A stretch of 64,000 bases of DNA from Ophthalmolycus amberensis. Its lineage: Eukaryota > Chordata > Actinopteri > Perciformes > Zoarcidae. The position numbers and the translations under genes were made by a program. Each line of letters starts with the position of its first letter. Positions within the stretch are counted from its first letter, which is position 1. Shown one piece after another: positions 36,347 through 48,680 of the stretch. The stretch spans positions 443,001 through 507,000 of the forward strand of contig JAFEUB010000893.1 in NCBI GenBank assembly GCA_024529925.1. Direction: 5' to 3'. The notes beneath the pieces were generated by a model. It saw only the letters and a list, made by a program, of their open reading frames with translations. It did no database searches and was not told the origin of the DNA.

Positions 36347-37485
36347 GCACATTATAGGTTACCAGGTTACCATTCAAGTTATGGATCATTTTATGTCTCC
36401 AGCTTATAAAACAGACCTTTTTAGAGAGATGAATCAGCAGCAAATACATTACATTTCCCCCCAAAAAAACATATGTCAAATATTTGGATTTGGATTTACC
36501 ATGTGATTCAGTACCACCATAATAATATCCAGACCAATACTGTTTTTATGTACCAGCCGAGCCAATTTCATCGCTCTAACCATGATATTAGACAAAAACA
36601 TTGCGATGTTAAACATGACAAAGTGATCGGTGTTCCACAAAATAGTGCATTAAGCAGCACATTGTATATGTAATTTGTGTACTGCCATTTTATTGATAAG
36701 AGTAACGGGTATGAGCCAAAGAGATGGAGGTAAACACGGAAGTAATTCAGATGTTTGGTTAAAGAATGTGCAGGATTTGTAGGTGACAAAATGCTCCATC
36801 TTTTCAGTATTGAGTATTTTGCTTCAATCTTAATCTTGATGTATGCTTTTGAAGGTGGTAATCGCAGGTGGCTGTTGGAAGTGGAGAAAGTACTGAATGT
36901 TTTCAAAGTAATATAGTTAAATGGTATAATGATGTGTGAGTACGTGGGTTTTTTATGTTGTAATCCTTTCTGCTTTGCTCAGTAATGTTTTCCCCTTAGG
37001 AATAGATATTCATCTGTAGGCTACTGTTTGCATGTGTACATCATGCTTCTGTCAATATCTGTGACACCATCACATTTTCAATTACCCCTCAGCATCGACT
37101 GTAAACAAATCACTGTTACTATTATGGTATTTCATCATTAGCTTGTGTAAAACACTCAACAGCCAATAGGCAGCCACGGAATGGGTTGCAAAATAACAAA
37201 ATCAGCTGGATCAAGTTGTTGGGAAAAAGAAATCTGTGGGAATCAAGATGCTGCGTGAGATAAACGCGTGAGTGAAATCTGACTGCTGGCATGGGAAAGC
37301 AGCGTAAGTGGCTGTGTGGGCTTTCGAAACGATGACGCTCGGAGCTCTTTTCCCCTGGAGAATATAATGAGCTGAAATGTGGAGAGGCTGAGCACACAGA
37401 GCGACGCAGCTTTTTTTCCGGGAGAGACGCAAACACACACATACAAGCCAGCGGTGTCTCCAGCCAGACGCCGAGCGCACTCAGA

Positions 37486-37552
37486 ATGAATATATTTTTC
37501 AATTTGAGGGGGACGATTGTGAGACAGATAGCAGAGGACAGAACAATTGCAG
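37486..37552 (+). CDS. Candidate alternative first coding exon A of unrecognised gene
   Basis: An ATG in a GC-richer stretch opens MNIFFNLRGTIVRQIAEDRT and ends ATTGCAG|GTATGT, phase 1. The exon at 40773 begins with two bases and then ATG in frame, so the join is open (RTIA-AMSPPRR). No function is recognised. The peptide is short, so the evidence is phase and donor quality only. Confidence 0.42.
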
Positions 37553-38490
37553 GTATGTTTTAACAGAAGGGAAATAACGGACGTAGACTATAGGTTGTGG
37601 ATTTCCTAGAAGTTGCCAAGACTTTGCATGCACTGTGTGTACTCCATCTTTAATGTTGGATATTGAGATATTATGATAAGAAAACGAATAAATGACTTAC
37701 GATTTGGGGACGGTTGTAATTACAATGCGTTGTTTTTGGCAAATGTCTTTGGGGGCCATTTAAACCCTGAAGACAGATTTACTTGTTTTTACTGAATGAT
37801 ATGCAACTGTTACACTACAAGTACATGTTGCACTTTCCACCTCTTACCACCAGATGACTCTGACTGATGTAGTGTACACACACCAGCACAGGCGTTTCAC
37901 ACCATTCTATTGCTCATAAAACAGAAGAAGCAGTCTTATTTATCTAGACACAAAGGCACAGACAAGTTGGAGGGCAAGAAACCATGATGATGCAGAATTA
38001 CAGTTTCTATTCTTAGGTTTATTCACTTCACTAAACGCCTTTATTTGTTGTGAGAAGTTCCCTGTCAGCATCAAACACATCAGTTTTCCTCAGCACGCCA
38101 CTGCAAAGTTCTCCGGTAGATGGCGAGGCACCCATGGGTGACGTGAGCGTCCTCCTGCTGCTCCGTCTTTGGGGGAAGGAGGGATGGAGGAGAAAGATGC
38201 TGATGCTGACAGGAAAGCATGGAAACCATGCAGGGAGTACAGCGCGCTCACATGATGTACTTATTCTAGAAAATGTTGTGAGATAGAAGACTGCAACGGA
38301 GAAAGAGCCAGAGGAAGCGTGTGACGTGTGGGAGCAGCTGAAAACGGGATTTGCGAAGTAATTAAAAAAGAACAAGGCAAATCTGGTTCATATTCGACCG
38401 CACGGGACTAAAAATAACACTTCATCCATGCTTCCGCCGAGCAATGTAGTTCGTCAACACTATACCAAATAAAGTTGTTGCTAGGCGACC

Positions 38491-38557
38491 ATGAAGTCGC
38501 TCGGTGTTGGTGGCGGTTTTGGGGGCTCGCGCATTGATATTGAAATGAACATGTCAG
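38491..38557 (+). CDS. Candidate alternative first coding exon B of unrecognised gene
   Basis: The ATG at 38491 opens MKSLGVGGGFGGSRIDIEMN and ends ATGTCAG|GTGTGC, phase 1. It has the same length (67 nt) and outgoing phase as the exon at 37486, so it can feed the same downstream exon. It lies in a locally CpG-richer block (about 38400-38960), and a GTTGCTAGGCGAC palindrome-like motif lies just before the ATG at 38477-38489. Support is moderate to low. Confidence 0.33.
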
Positions 38558-40405
38558 GTGTGCGATAAATTACGACGGGGATTTTTATTTTGAAGGCGTG
38601 TCGGCCAACCAGCGCCGAGGAACCGGGACTAGTTTCTCACCTCATCAACCTAAATAACAGCAGCATGGAAGCCTGCAGACAGTCAGCTCGTCAAGCAGCA
38701 GTGTTGGTGTCGTCGAGGGTGACCTATTGGACTCGTGGTCGCCACCTGACCGCTGGAGTCGACTCCCCCGCCCCTTTTAGCAATTACCGGTTTTTCTAAC
38801 GATGATAGGGCGTTCGCAGCCTGGGCGCGTTGATGGCAAACATCCTCATCTGTCACACAGGCAATGCTGCATGGGCAGTGTGTGGAGGTTATCTAAACCA
38901 ATCGCGTGTTTACGATGATGGGACCTCGGACACACGCGGGACCGCAGCCAGGTAAACCAAGTTGTTAAAAAAAAAAGAAGAAAAAGTCTGATTTAGCCTG
39001 TGTGCCTGACTTCATTTATAGGTTTACTCAATGCTGGCGGGAGTGTTTGTTTTGTTATTGTGTCTCCAGGCAATAACATTGCCATTCTAGGCTGATCTAA
39101 ACATCTGTGGTAATATTATGTAAACTCTTATTGTCTTAATGTTGTGGACGTTCAGCTCAGCTCTTGGTAGAGTGTTGTTGTATCCTCTCTGTTTTGCAAT
39201 GGTGCTCAGTCAGCTGGAGTTACTTGTGACCTTCCTCTCTGTTATCTAACTATTTTTATATAGGCTAGTGTCTCTTTAATATTGATGCTGGACTTAACTG
39301 CAGACGTTTGGTTGATCAGCAGTATAGGAAACTGTCATGATAATCTTCTTTGAAACCAGAAATTGCTCTGAAATATCTGTTTGTTCACGCGGAAAGTAGT
39401 TTGGAAGGCTTTGCGCTGTCACCAACAAACATTTTCTTTGAATATGATGATTTTGTTTTAAAGATAAACCCTTGACCAAATTAATGAATATATTTTTATA
39501 TAACCATAAAGACAACTTACAGGACACATTGTTTTAGATATTGCTTATGGTCTCTGCATATTAATCCCACGTACAGTAAGTGACATCTACCTTGGGCCTA
39601 TACCGCAATTCATCATATTTGAAGATCTTCTGGGTCTTCTTATTTATTTAGAGACACATTTCTATCTATGCCCTGCATGCATTTTTCCTCGCTTCATCTG
39701 CTTTCTTTGGTCTGGATCTGCGGTATATTCTCTAAGTGGAGACCGACTCCCACCGGGAGCAATTCGTGTTCCCTATCATTGTGGTCACTTCGCCTCATCC
39801 ATTATGTCGTCCCTCAGAGGTTGCACACTCAGTATTTCAAGGTTCATCTTGGTGGACTTGCATTCATCGTCTCTTTTTTTTAGATAATTTTACATCATCC
39901 AGTTCTCTCCTAATGTAAAGGACACATTGAGGACACATCCTGTTTTCCTCACCAGCACACCGCTTTCTCATCCCCCCCATGCACTCGCTTTCCTCTGTCT
40001 CGGGGGTTTTTGCTTTCACTGGTAATTCAGGGAGAGCGTGTCTCTTGGTGCTATTAGCCCACTCAAGGCTGCCCACCACTATGATGACCACACACAAATA
40101 CTCTGTATTACCCACTTATTGTTCCCTCTGTAGAGGCTTAAAGGAGGGTGGGATTCAAAGTCTTCTCAACAGGATGCACCAATAAATTATGGGATTACCT
40201 CTCAGAGCCATCTATGAATTAAGATGAACATTGATTCATTCAAGTAGAAACACCCACACGCGCATGAATAAACCATGTTCAGCTGGACATGCATACGTTG
40301 TAGCTGAGGTAGAAACGTCGCTGTCCTATTTCTAAAGTTATATTCCTCTCCCTGTGTTGCTTCGTGGGCAGAAAATTGGTTTAACACCTACTTTGATAAG
40401 GTGAT

Positions 40406-40424
40406 CCCCCCCCCCCCCCCCCCC
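40406..40424. repeat. C19 homopolymer
   Basis: Pure C tract about 350 bp upstream of the exon at 40773. Confidence 0.9.
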
Positions 40425-40772
40425 AGAGTGCCTTCAATATATGTGTGGATCATAGCTGATTAACCCACCTGAAATGCTAGTTTCCTCTTTGTCAGAATAT
40501 ACACTATGAATAATGAAACGACAGTGAACACATTAATATTAAACTGTGTAATCCCGCTCTGTTTAAAGAGCGGCACATTTCAGAGGTCTGGCTGAACTCT
40601 TGAGGAGAGGTAAGCTGAGACACGGGCAGTAAATCATATTGCTTCCTCGCTAAGTCTGAAAGAGGTGAACTGGATTTTGTGTGTTTTTAAACTCTCTCTC
40701 TCTGTCTTTCGTGTCTCTTTCTCTTTCACTTGCTCTCTCCTTTGTCACTCATTTCGCCCCCGCAAGAGGCAG

Positions 40773-40836
40773 CCATGAGCCCTCCCCGCCGATCCTCGAG
40801 CCCTCTGCGCCGATCCTCCGGTTCCCATGATGACAG
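40773..40836 (+). CDS. Internal coding exon of unrecognised gene
   Basis: It follows a long pyrimidine tract (40690-40763). There are two in-phase acceptors six bases apart (cgcaag and aggcag, exon starting at 40767 or 40773), a NAGNAG-like choice that changes two residues. Encodes MSPPRRSSSPLRRSSGSHDD and ends GATGACAG|GTAATT, phase 2. Ser/Arg-rich, with repeated R-R-S-S motifs of the kind basophilic kinases favour. Confidence 0.55.
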
Positions 40837-42039
40837 GTAATTTCCCGAAGCTCTTAATTCCCCTATATGTGGCACTGAGTGGCATGGTGGTAACGCATGT
40901 ACATAAGCGCACACGACTCCGTAGCCAGCACTGTATGCAGTTGACACACACGTGCACTTTTACTGTTATGTACAAGCAGGTGGGTTGTATTTTCATACTC
41001 GTCTCCGCAGTAATCAGTCCCTTCAGTGTCAACTTTGACTTTTTTTTCTTTTTGTATAATTTATGTGATTGTGTATGTTTTTTTTTTAATGAATACATGA
41101 CACACGTGAAATAGGACAGTTACGTCAAACCATTTGGTTCAGACGTTCATGCATGACTTGCTTTGACTCGGAGAATCCGTCGACGTTGAGCATTTCTTTC
41201 ATATGATTCCTCTGCTGCGTTTGACACTGTAGACCGAACAGCTTAAGAGTTCGGGCACAATCCTCATTCAAATGTTTAAATGCATGCAGTGTTCATTTGG
41301 AATCAGTATGCACGCAGATAAACTTCTCCTTTGCTCATTTATTTTGCCCCAGATCAATAAATACAGCGATTTTCTGTACTCGTGTGTTCTTACTCATTAT
41401 GCAACCCTGTAACTGCCTTTAGACTTCTCAGTACAATTCTCTCCCCAGCAATGGACTTTTCAGTCATTGGACCTCATGCAAGACGTTTTTGTATTCTTAA
41501 CATTCTCTTGCTTTTTTTTAGTACGATGAGCTCGTACGAGTGTTCCACCTCAGATTCAGCGAACGCTCCTAACTTCAGATAACTGTGTAAATGACAAGCG
41601 TAAATGAGCGTGCATTCATGGTAATTGGAAATGGAAATTAGCATAATTAAAGCATCAATCATACCATATAAGGCTATGCGTCTATGACCCTTATGTCATA
41701 TATCAAAGTACTGCTTTCGGAGAAAGTCTATAATCTTTAACAGAGTCTGCAGCGGAATTAAAACACCCGCTAAAGCCAAGGTATGGGGGAAAAATACCAA
41801 GTTAAAATTAATTCAAAATACAAGAAAATCGGTGAATACGTCAAGTTCTCCTAAATCACTCGTGTACGAATCTGTTCATACGTGTGGTTCTTGTGTGAGG
41901 CCCGATGTCTAATATTCACTGTACATACACAATCTTATCGTGGTCAGTTAGCTTGGAAAAATGTGCTGTAATGTCGCTGCAATGTACCAGACTCTCTGCA
42001 TGTCGATGAGCAGATGCTGCTGTCCTCCTCGTCCCGCAG

Positions 42040-42207
42040 GCCCTCCACTGACACCCTGCAGAGGAACAACAGCAGCAACTCTGGCGTCATCCTGGACATC
42101 TCGGCTCTCAAGATGGCAGAGGTGGACACAGAGGTGCCTCCTCTTCCGCCTCGCTATCGCTTCAGGGATTTGCTGCTGGGGGACCAGACATTTCAGAATG
42201 ATGACAG
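42040..42207 (+). CDS. Internal coding exon of unrecognised gene (proline-rich motif)
   Basis: Acceptor gtcccgcag|GCCCTC, donor GATGACAG|GTAGCA, phase 2 in and out. Encodes [40 protein letters not shown] and [15 protein letters not shown]. Third-position GC is high and the frame is clean. PPLPPRYR resembles a class II SH3 ligand (PxxPxR); SSNSG and RPSTD are possible phosphosites. Both this exon and the previous one end in DDR across a phase-2 junction, so the exon could be skipped without a frameshift. The family is not recognised. Confidence 0.72.
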
Positions 42208-44091
42208 GTAGCATGAAAAACTACAGTATATATGAGAGGCTGCTCAGGGATGTTCATGGAGGGGCCTGTGTGTGTGTGTATATGCGTGTGTGTATGTGCA
42301 TACATGCACTTAATTCATCTTCAAATCTCCCTGGACACTTGAAACACTGTTTTCACACGTTTTTATTGTATACAACACATTCCAGGAGTTACTTTGTGCT
42401 GAATATTGTAGTTTTATAAATCGCTGTACTCGCATTCCCTCGAGCTGCCTCGTCTACTTCTACCTCGGTTACTGTTTTCCTACATTTCCCAGAATGACTA
42501 CTCATGACAACCCCCTAGAGATGTGGCGTGACTTGTGCTCAGCTGTTGGTTTTATGTGTAGGTGGATAGAGCAGTGGAAATAGAGACGAGCCGAGGTTTT
42601 TGGAGTGGTAAACGTCTTGAACAGATCCTGTGGCTGAATTGCACTGCGGACTATCTGAAGTACTGGTTACACAGAAAAAAAACAATCCTGTCTGTGAATA
42701 TAACCTTGTTTGATTGTCACATTAGTACAGTTTTTTTAGAACGAAATGCAAGTATTACAGGTAGTTTGAATATAGTCTGTCTTCTTTAAAAATGCAGAGT
42801 GTTTTAGACGGTTGTTTTCCTCTTGCCCTGAGCTGACCATGAAATAGCCCGTCCCTTGGCGCTTGATTGGCGCTACAGTCACTGGAGCGCTGAAGTGTTT
42901 GGGAGTCTCCTATGAGTTAAATTATTGCTGCGGTTGGAGAGGCAGACCAACAGATGCTGTTTGCAGCCCAAGAGAGGGGGAAGAATTAGCCGAGCATGAG
43001 CCCCGGCTGAGTGCCGCGGAGCTCTCCGTGGTGCTGAAATGAAGCCGTCTCACTGAAGGATCAGCAGCCACGTCAATATTGGCTTGCAAAGAGCAAACGG
43101 AGAGCAGCGCTTTGCAGTTTTTCCTGTGGCTTTGTCAGTAACCTTAAATCTAAAGCTAACATGATATTCTTCACTTGAACTTTATCACACTGTTAAATCC
43201 TCTTCGCTGTGTTTGTTAAAGGAGCTTCTCAGGACTGGACTGTTAGCTGTTTTCGTCCAGTAATATCGGCAAGGGGCTTTTTCTTTAAATAAACTGAGCA
43301 AAGAAGAGGTAGAAGAGGCAGTAGTCTACTGAAGGGGTCTTTGGAACCTTTTCTTGTCTCAGGGTTACATTCCTGAATAAACATTGTATTTAGCTTGTGC
43401 AGCCGGCCCGGCCTGCAACAGCACCGTAGATCATTTTATCGATGGCTGAATCTGACAGCGTGTTATCTCACCTCGCCAGCCTTTTGGTTATCCGCAGCAG
43501 CCACAGCCGTGTTTTAGCAACGAGTCGATCAGCTTCTATGGCTTTTGTGTTTTTACAATTGGCTTATTGATCTTGTGTGAATGGACGGTGAATACCGTTA
43601 CTTGTGAAATCGCATTTTGAAACCAAGTATTTTGCAGTAAATATAACATTCAGTTTTTCCACCGTCCTTCATCGTCATTCTGTCCACTCACCCACTGTCG
43701 CCAGGGCTCCCTGCAGTAAATAGCTGTCAGTATATTTGAGATAAATGCTACATGTAACCTTTAGAACAGCAGTCTAGTATTTGACCATTTCTCCCCATTG
43801 ATCTGTGGTCTTTCCCAGGGGATGCAGGGATTTCTTGACTACAGATCCTTATGGCTTTGTTTTTCTAGCTGCATGCCAGTTTTATCTGTACTGTTGACAT
43901 AACAAATGGTTTGAGGCCAAAGAAAAATAAAGCAACACTGACACATGGTATAGGTTACAGTGCACATTAATTGCATGGAAATTCAGTCAACAGGCAGTGA
44001 CATAGATCAGTTTTCTGCCTTGTAGACCTTGAGATGCTAGAATATGGCAATGAAGGAGACTACGTGATATTGCATGTGTAGTCTTATGTTT

Positions 44092-44252
44092 GTGTGTGTG
44101 TGTGTGTGTGTGTGTACGCATGTTTCATCCAGTAGATCCCCTGTGAATTGTTTTGCTGATCGCTATTCAATTGCATAGGGTAATTAGGGTTTGTTGCTGG
44201 GCGACGAACGCATGTATGCCTGTGTGTGTGTGTGCGTGTGTGTGTGTGTGCA
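44092..44252. repeat. (GT)n runs
   Basis: Two short GT runs (about 44092-44115 and 44221-44250) separated by unique sequence, intronic. Confidence 0.9.
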
Positions 44253-45356
44253 TGCTATCTTGTCACAGAGCTACAGTAATTCACAGATGTCGACAAAACA
44301 GCCATTGTTTCTTCAAAACAAGTAACGGCTGTAAACTGTAGCTTATCGGACACACATCTGCACAATGTGTGTTGAGAAACCAAGATGCAAAAAAGAAGAA
44401 AACACGATTATTGATGGTGTGTTATGGCGCTAATTGCTATTTTCCGAGCTCCAGAGTGGAAAAGGAAGCAAACGATGTCACTGAGCTTCGGTGACGCTCT
44501 ATTTCTTGGTGGTTGATCATGATTCCTGATGTTGATTATTTCCTGTGTCGATGCCTTGTCGAGTGTAAAGCCTCAAAACAAATTAACCCCCATAAAGAGA
44601 CCAAACCAAATATCATAAAAATAAAGGTTTGTGCCACATATAGAACGTCCAATTTATAAGAAGCGCTGCAGAAACCAACGTTTGCAGAAGCGGATCCTGA
44701 CACCATCCGTGGGTGTTTGATCAAGTCTTCCATCATGGTGTATTTTATATTGGTATATATATGTAGTATTATATTGCGAATCCTCTGGGGGGGGGGAAGC
44801 AATTTGAGAAACTAACTATTTCTTTAATGCAGCAAATGAAAAACTAGAAACTAGACGCCCCCTCCCGTCACAGGTTGTGAGTAGTTCAGTTGAAGGGTAT
44901 TGTTCCTTACTCATTTCAAAAAGATGTAACCGTATTTCACAAGAAAGAAGAAGGGAATCGAGAAAGGTCTGAAAAATACACATTAATCATTCATAACATT
45001 GTGAAGCAGAACGTAGTTCTTCGGTTGTTGGTCCGTACCAGGGTTGGATTGACAGCTTTCACACCAGCCCAAACAATCGTACTAGCCAGGAAAAGGGAAC
45101 CCAGTTTGTTTTTACTGAACTATTCAGTTTAGCCGTGTAAGCATCCGTAATGTCTCCAAATATCCAGAAAAACTGAGCAGAATTTTCCTTTGTAACAATG
45201 TAATATTATTGCACTCATTGACCGTGTCTCTTAGTGTTTTTACAAGTTGTATAACTTTCTCAGTGTGTGTCGCTCCAACAGTATTAGGGCAATAATTCCT
45301 TCTGTGCTGTTACATTATGTGTTGCCGTTAATGTCTTTGTGTCTGTGGTGTGGATT

Positions 45357-45411
45357 TGTGTGTGTGTGTGTGTGTGGTGTGTGGAGGGGAGGGAGGGGGG
45401 GGGGGGGGGGG
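45357..45411. repeat. (GT)n followed by G tract
   Basis: gt repeats, then a run of G ending at about 45410. A similar G tract lies at 45842-45855. Confidence 0.9.
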
Positions 45412-47714
45412 TCTCCCTCCTGAGCTGTCATTATCTCAAGGGTTTGGTGTAAGAGGGCTGTAATTATGGCTTGGCTGTGTGGGTGGTTGGGTGCTGAAGA
45501 GGAGCAATCACGCTGAAGTCATGAAGGCTGACAGCCAATTGGACTGTGAGTGTTTGAGTATTGTTTGTGCAGGTGTCTATGTATGTGCTCACCTGTGTGT
45601 GTGTGTGTGTGTGTATGTTCACCTCCTGAGTGTCTGATTATACATCCGAGTGTGTGTACGTAGGCTTATTTCTCGGTCTGTCAGCCAGCGCAGGAGGGCA
45701 AGCCTCAGTCAGCGTCGGAAATAGAAACGACTAAGCCATCGAACACTTTTATACATGCCGACAGGGTTTGAAAACGGAGAGAGCATCAGGATGAAAATTG
45801 GTTCCATCTATCTTTCCTCTGCGTGTCGTATCTTGTTCCGGTGGGGGGGGGGGGGGTTCTCTCCTCTAATCAAGGCAGGATGCTGATGGGAGTATAATGT
45901 CGACAGAGTGAGGAGTGTTAATTGGTCGCTGAATCAACTCTAAACACCTCCTCATGAGTCAAATAGTGGCACTTGGAATGGTGACCCAGCACTGACATGT
46001 TCCGCTGTCGAGCAACAGCTCGTCCCCGACACTGATCGTTCACTCGTACTGCCGTGAAAATGTTTTATCTCCAATATGACAGCTTTACAACAGCCCATAA
46101 GAGGCCTTGTTTTTAACCTTGGTAATCATTTTGAGTTGATTTAGATTGATTCTGGTATATTTCATAAACCAAAGTTTACCCCAGACCACAGAATCAAACT
46201 CCAAGTGGAAAAAAGAGAGATTGCACACCCATTTTGGCAGCAGCTGTTTGTTTGCGCTGATTCTGTGGCAGAAGCGACTGCTGGGATTTGATGCCTGGAT
46301 GCTTTCCACCTGAGTTTAGGAGGGTGTTGATAAGACGGAGAACAAAGACACCGAGGGAGACGAGAAGCAGAAGGAACATAAAATCAGAGGAAGGCAAGTT
46401 ATCAGTGACACTAATGTGAAGATGATTGGGTCCAGTAAGTCACGGAGGACTTGAACGCTCGCAGGCTATGTTTACACTGCAGGCCCTCATGCTCAATGAC
46501 AAATCCTGGTTCATGTTGCAGAGAGGATTGGTAGCATAGTTTTTGTAACACTGTATATGTGTGCTCTCTGTTTATGCATGTATCATAAATATACATTTCT
46601 GATGATAATGATCACAAACAATATGTCATAAGTAATTTTATTATTACATACAAAGAGCTTGGTCTCATGAAATGCATAACAGTGGTACAATTGCTTTAGT
46701 TGCGTCATACATATTCGATTATGATTTTTTTTTTGAGATTTGCTGTATTGTGCTGCATTTTCATACTGTAGAATATATTGTCCTGAGTTTTGCACACAAA
46801 ATTCCAATTTTGACTCAATGCAGTATCTCCCTGAACAAGTGAGTTTCCTGTTAAATGTTGTGTCCGGTACTCCGGTACAGCTTGCTCTAAGGTTATGGCA
46901 CCTGTGACAGCCGAGGGGGGGAAACCCTGTGGTCAAGACGATGCAGAGTGATTATGGACTTAGGAAAAATTGCATGAAATAACATCTCGGGTAAAAGAGG
47001 GGGGGGGCCACCTTGGACACTATGAATTGTGACCCTACCGTTTCCCAACTCGACGTACTTGAAATGCTGAGTGCTGTCGGCATGCACGGCTCCGCTTAGC
47101 AACCAGAGCTTGCAATGTAGACCATAGGTGGCATTAGTCACCACCATCAGCACAGAGTGGGTGGGCGACACCGCTAGACGTGTTCTCATCAGCAGCGGAG
47201 TGGCTGTGTGTCTCCGGCGTGCTGTCTGTTTGAGAATTGCCGTTGGTATTGCGGTGCAGCAGAGGCCCCCGAACGTGTTGTCCACATTCTGTCTGTTTCG
47301 TCACATTTTAAGGGGGTAAGTTTCTCTGAGGATTTGTGCCGCCAGCGAGCAGAAACTGGAATGGGAAAAAGTAAACGGTAAAAGATGAGGCCGAGCCGAG
47401 GCATTGCATTCCTGAAAATGTTTAATTTGGACAATTTCAAAGATTTAGTTCCCCTTAACACAGTGGAGGTATTAGTGAAAGCAGCAGAGCGTGCTTAAGC
47501 ATCTCTCCTAAAGCCTTTTATTGGTGTTCATATGAAACCACATTACAAAGGGATAAACGCGAACATTCAGAAGTGGTTGCCAGGCTGAAGTAGTGCAGCT
47601 GTTGCCATGTTCTTCACATGGTCCCTCAAAAACGAATCCAAGTGGTTTCCTCTGTGGCTAAGCATTGATTGGCAACTGTTACTGTTGTGCCCTGTCACAG
47701 TGGCTGAGCGCACA

Positions 47715-48680
47715 TACACTGTATATAAGAAGTGGAAGTAGTCACCGTGATGTCGCCCATTGGTTTGTGGAATAGTGTTGTGAAACTTGTTCAGCATTTT
47801 GGTCGTTGCCATCTTGGTTTTTAACGACCAAATGTGACGAGAGTTGGTGGAGTTAGTACAACTAAGTATAACTGAATGTTAGGGGTGTAACGGTACGCGT
47901 ATTCGTATTGAACCGTTCGGTACGAGGCTCACGGTTCGGTACGCATGACGAATTTTTTTTTTTTTTTAAACCTTTATTTAACCAGGTAGTCCCATTGAGA
48001 TTAAAAATCTCTTTTGCAAGATGTAAGTAACAATACAAGATGTAAGCAAGATGTAAGTAACAATACTACATAACATTAAGGAGCAGTTTTTGTTTTTTAT
48101 GCTTATGTGTTGCTAAGAAGACACCCCAGAAGACGGGTCACTCAGGTATAGTTCCATCATTGTTCAAAGTCAAAGAATAACTTTATGATGTTAGTTGTAA
48201 TGAATAAATATATTTTAAAATCAAGTACATTTCTCTGGCATTTATAGTTTTCTACTGTACCGAAACGTACCGAACCGTGGCTCCACTGTATCGTACCGAA
48301 CCCAACCGTGAATTTTGTGAACCGTTACACCCCTACTGAATGTTGAAGAAGACATTTTTAGGCGACCAAAATGTTACTATTGACTTTCACAAATTGAAAA
48401 CGCACAATGAAAGGGTAAAAAGTTCTACCACGAAAACAGACCAGACAACGCCATTGTAGCGACCTGTCAATCACAAGGTAGCCACGCCCTGGAGCATATA
48501 CCCTTTAAACTATTATTATACAATTAAGACCATGAAGTCATGTTAAGAATGTTTCTCAGGTCATAAATTAGGTGAGAAGAAGGGTCATCTTCTCATCGAC
48601 TTCATATTTTTGAATCGCCCCCTGATGGCCATTTGAAAGCACTTCACATAACTGGCTTCTCTTTGAAGAAGCGGAGGTTG
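47715..48680. repeat. Common teleost interspersed repeat, split by hAT insertion
   Basis: The left part (gaagtggaagtagtcaccgt ... ttggtcgttgccatcttggt) and right part (gcgacctgtcaatcacaagg, gccacgcc, cgccccctgatggcc) match, from memory, a repeat widespread in fish genomes whose class I cannot fix. A diverged partial copy is at 1160-1255. Confidence 0.65.
47880..48335. mobile_element. hAT-type non-autonomous element, copy 2, nested in another repeat
   Basis: Same TIRs as the element at 17840. The target duplication ctgaatgt is perfect (47872-47879 and 48336-48343). Relative to copy 1 it lacks ~25 bp after the left end, duplicates a short atgtaagcaag segment, and has agacaccccagaagacgggt where copy 1 has a tagta repeat. 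Inserted inside the dispersed repeat at 47715-48680. Confidence 0.9.

Larger units (their letters stand above)
42208..47714. other. Intron of the unrecognised gene
   Basis: No further splice-compatible exon was seen. Contains GT runs and G tracts (44092-44252, 45357-45411, 45842-45855). A minus-strand frame at 46397-46194 starts with a hydrophobic stretch but has no other coding support. Confidence 0.5.

Noticed and set aside
46194..46397. Minus-strand 67-codon frame with a hydrophobic, signal-like start
   Set aside because: Isolated, no Kozak context, homologue or neighbouring exon; expected by chance in a 64-kb window.
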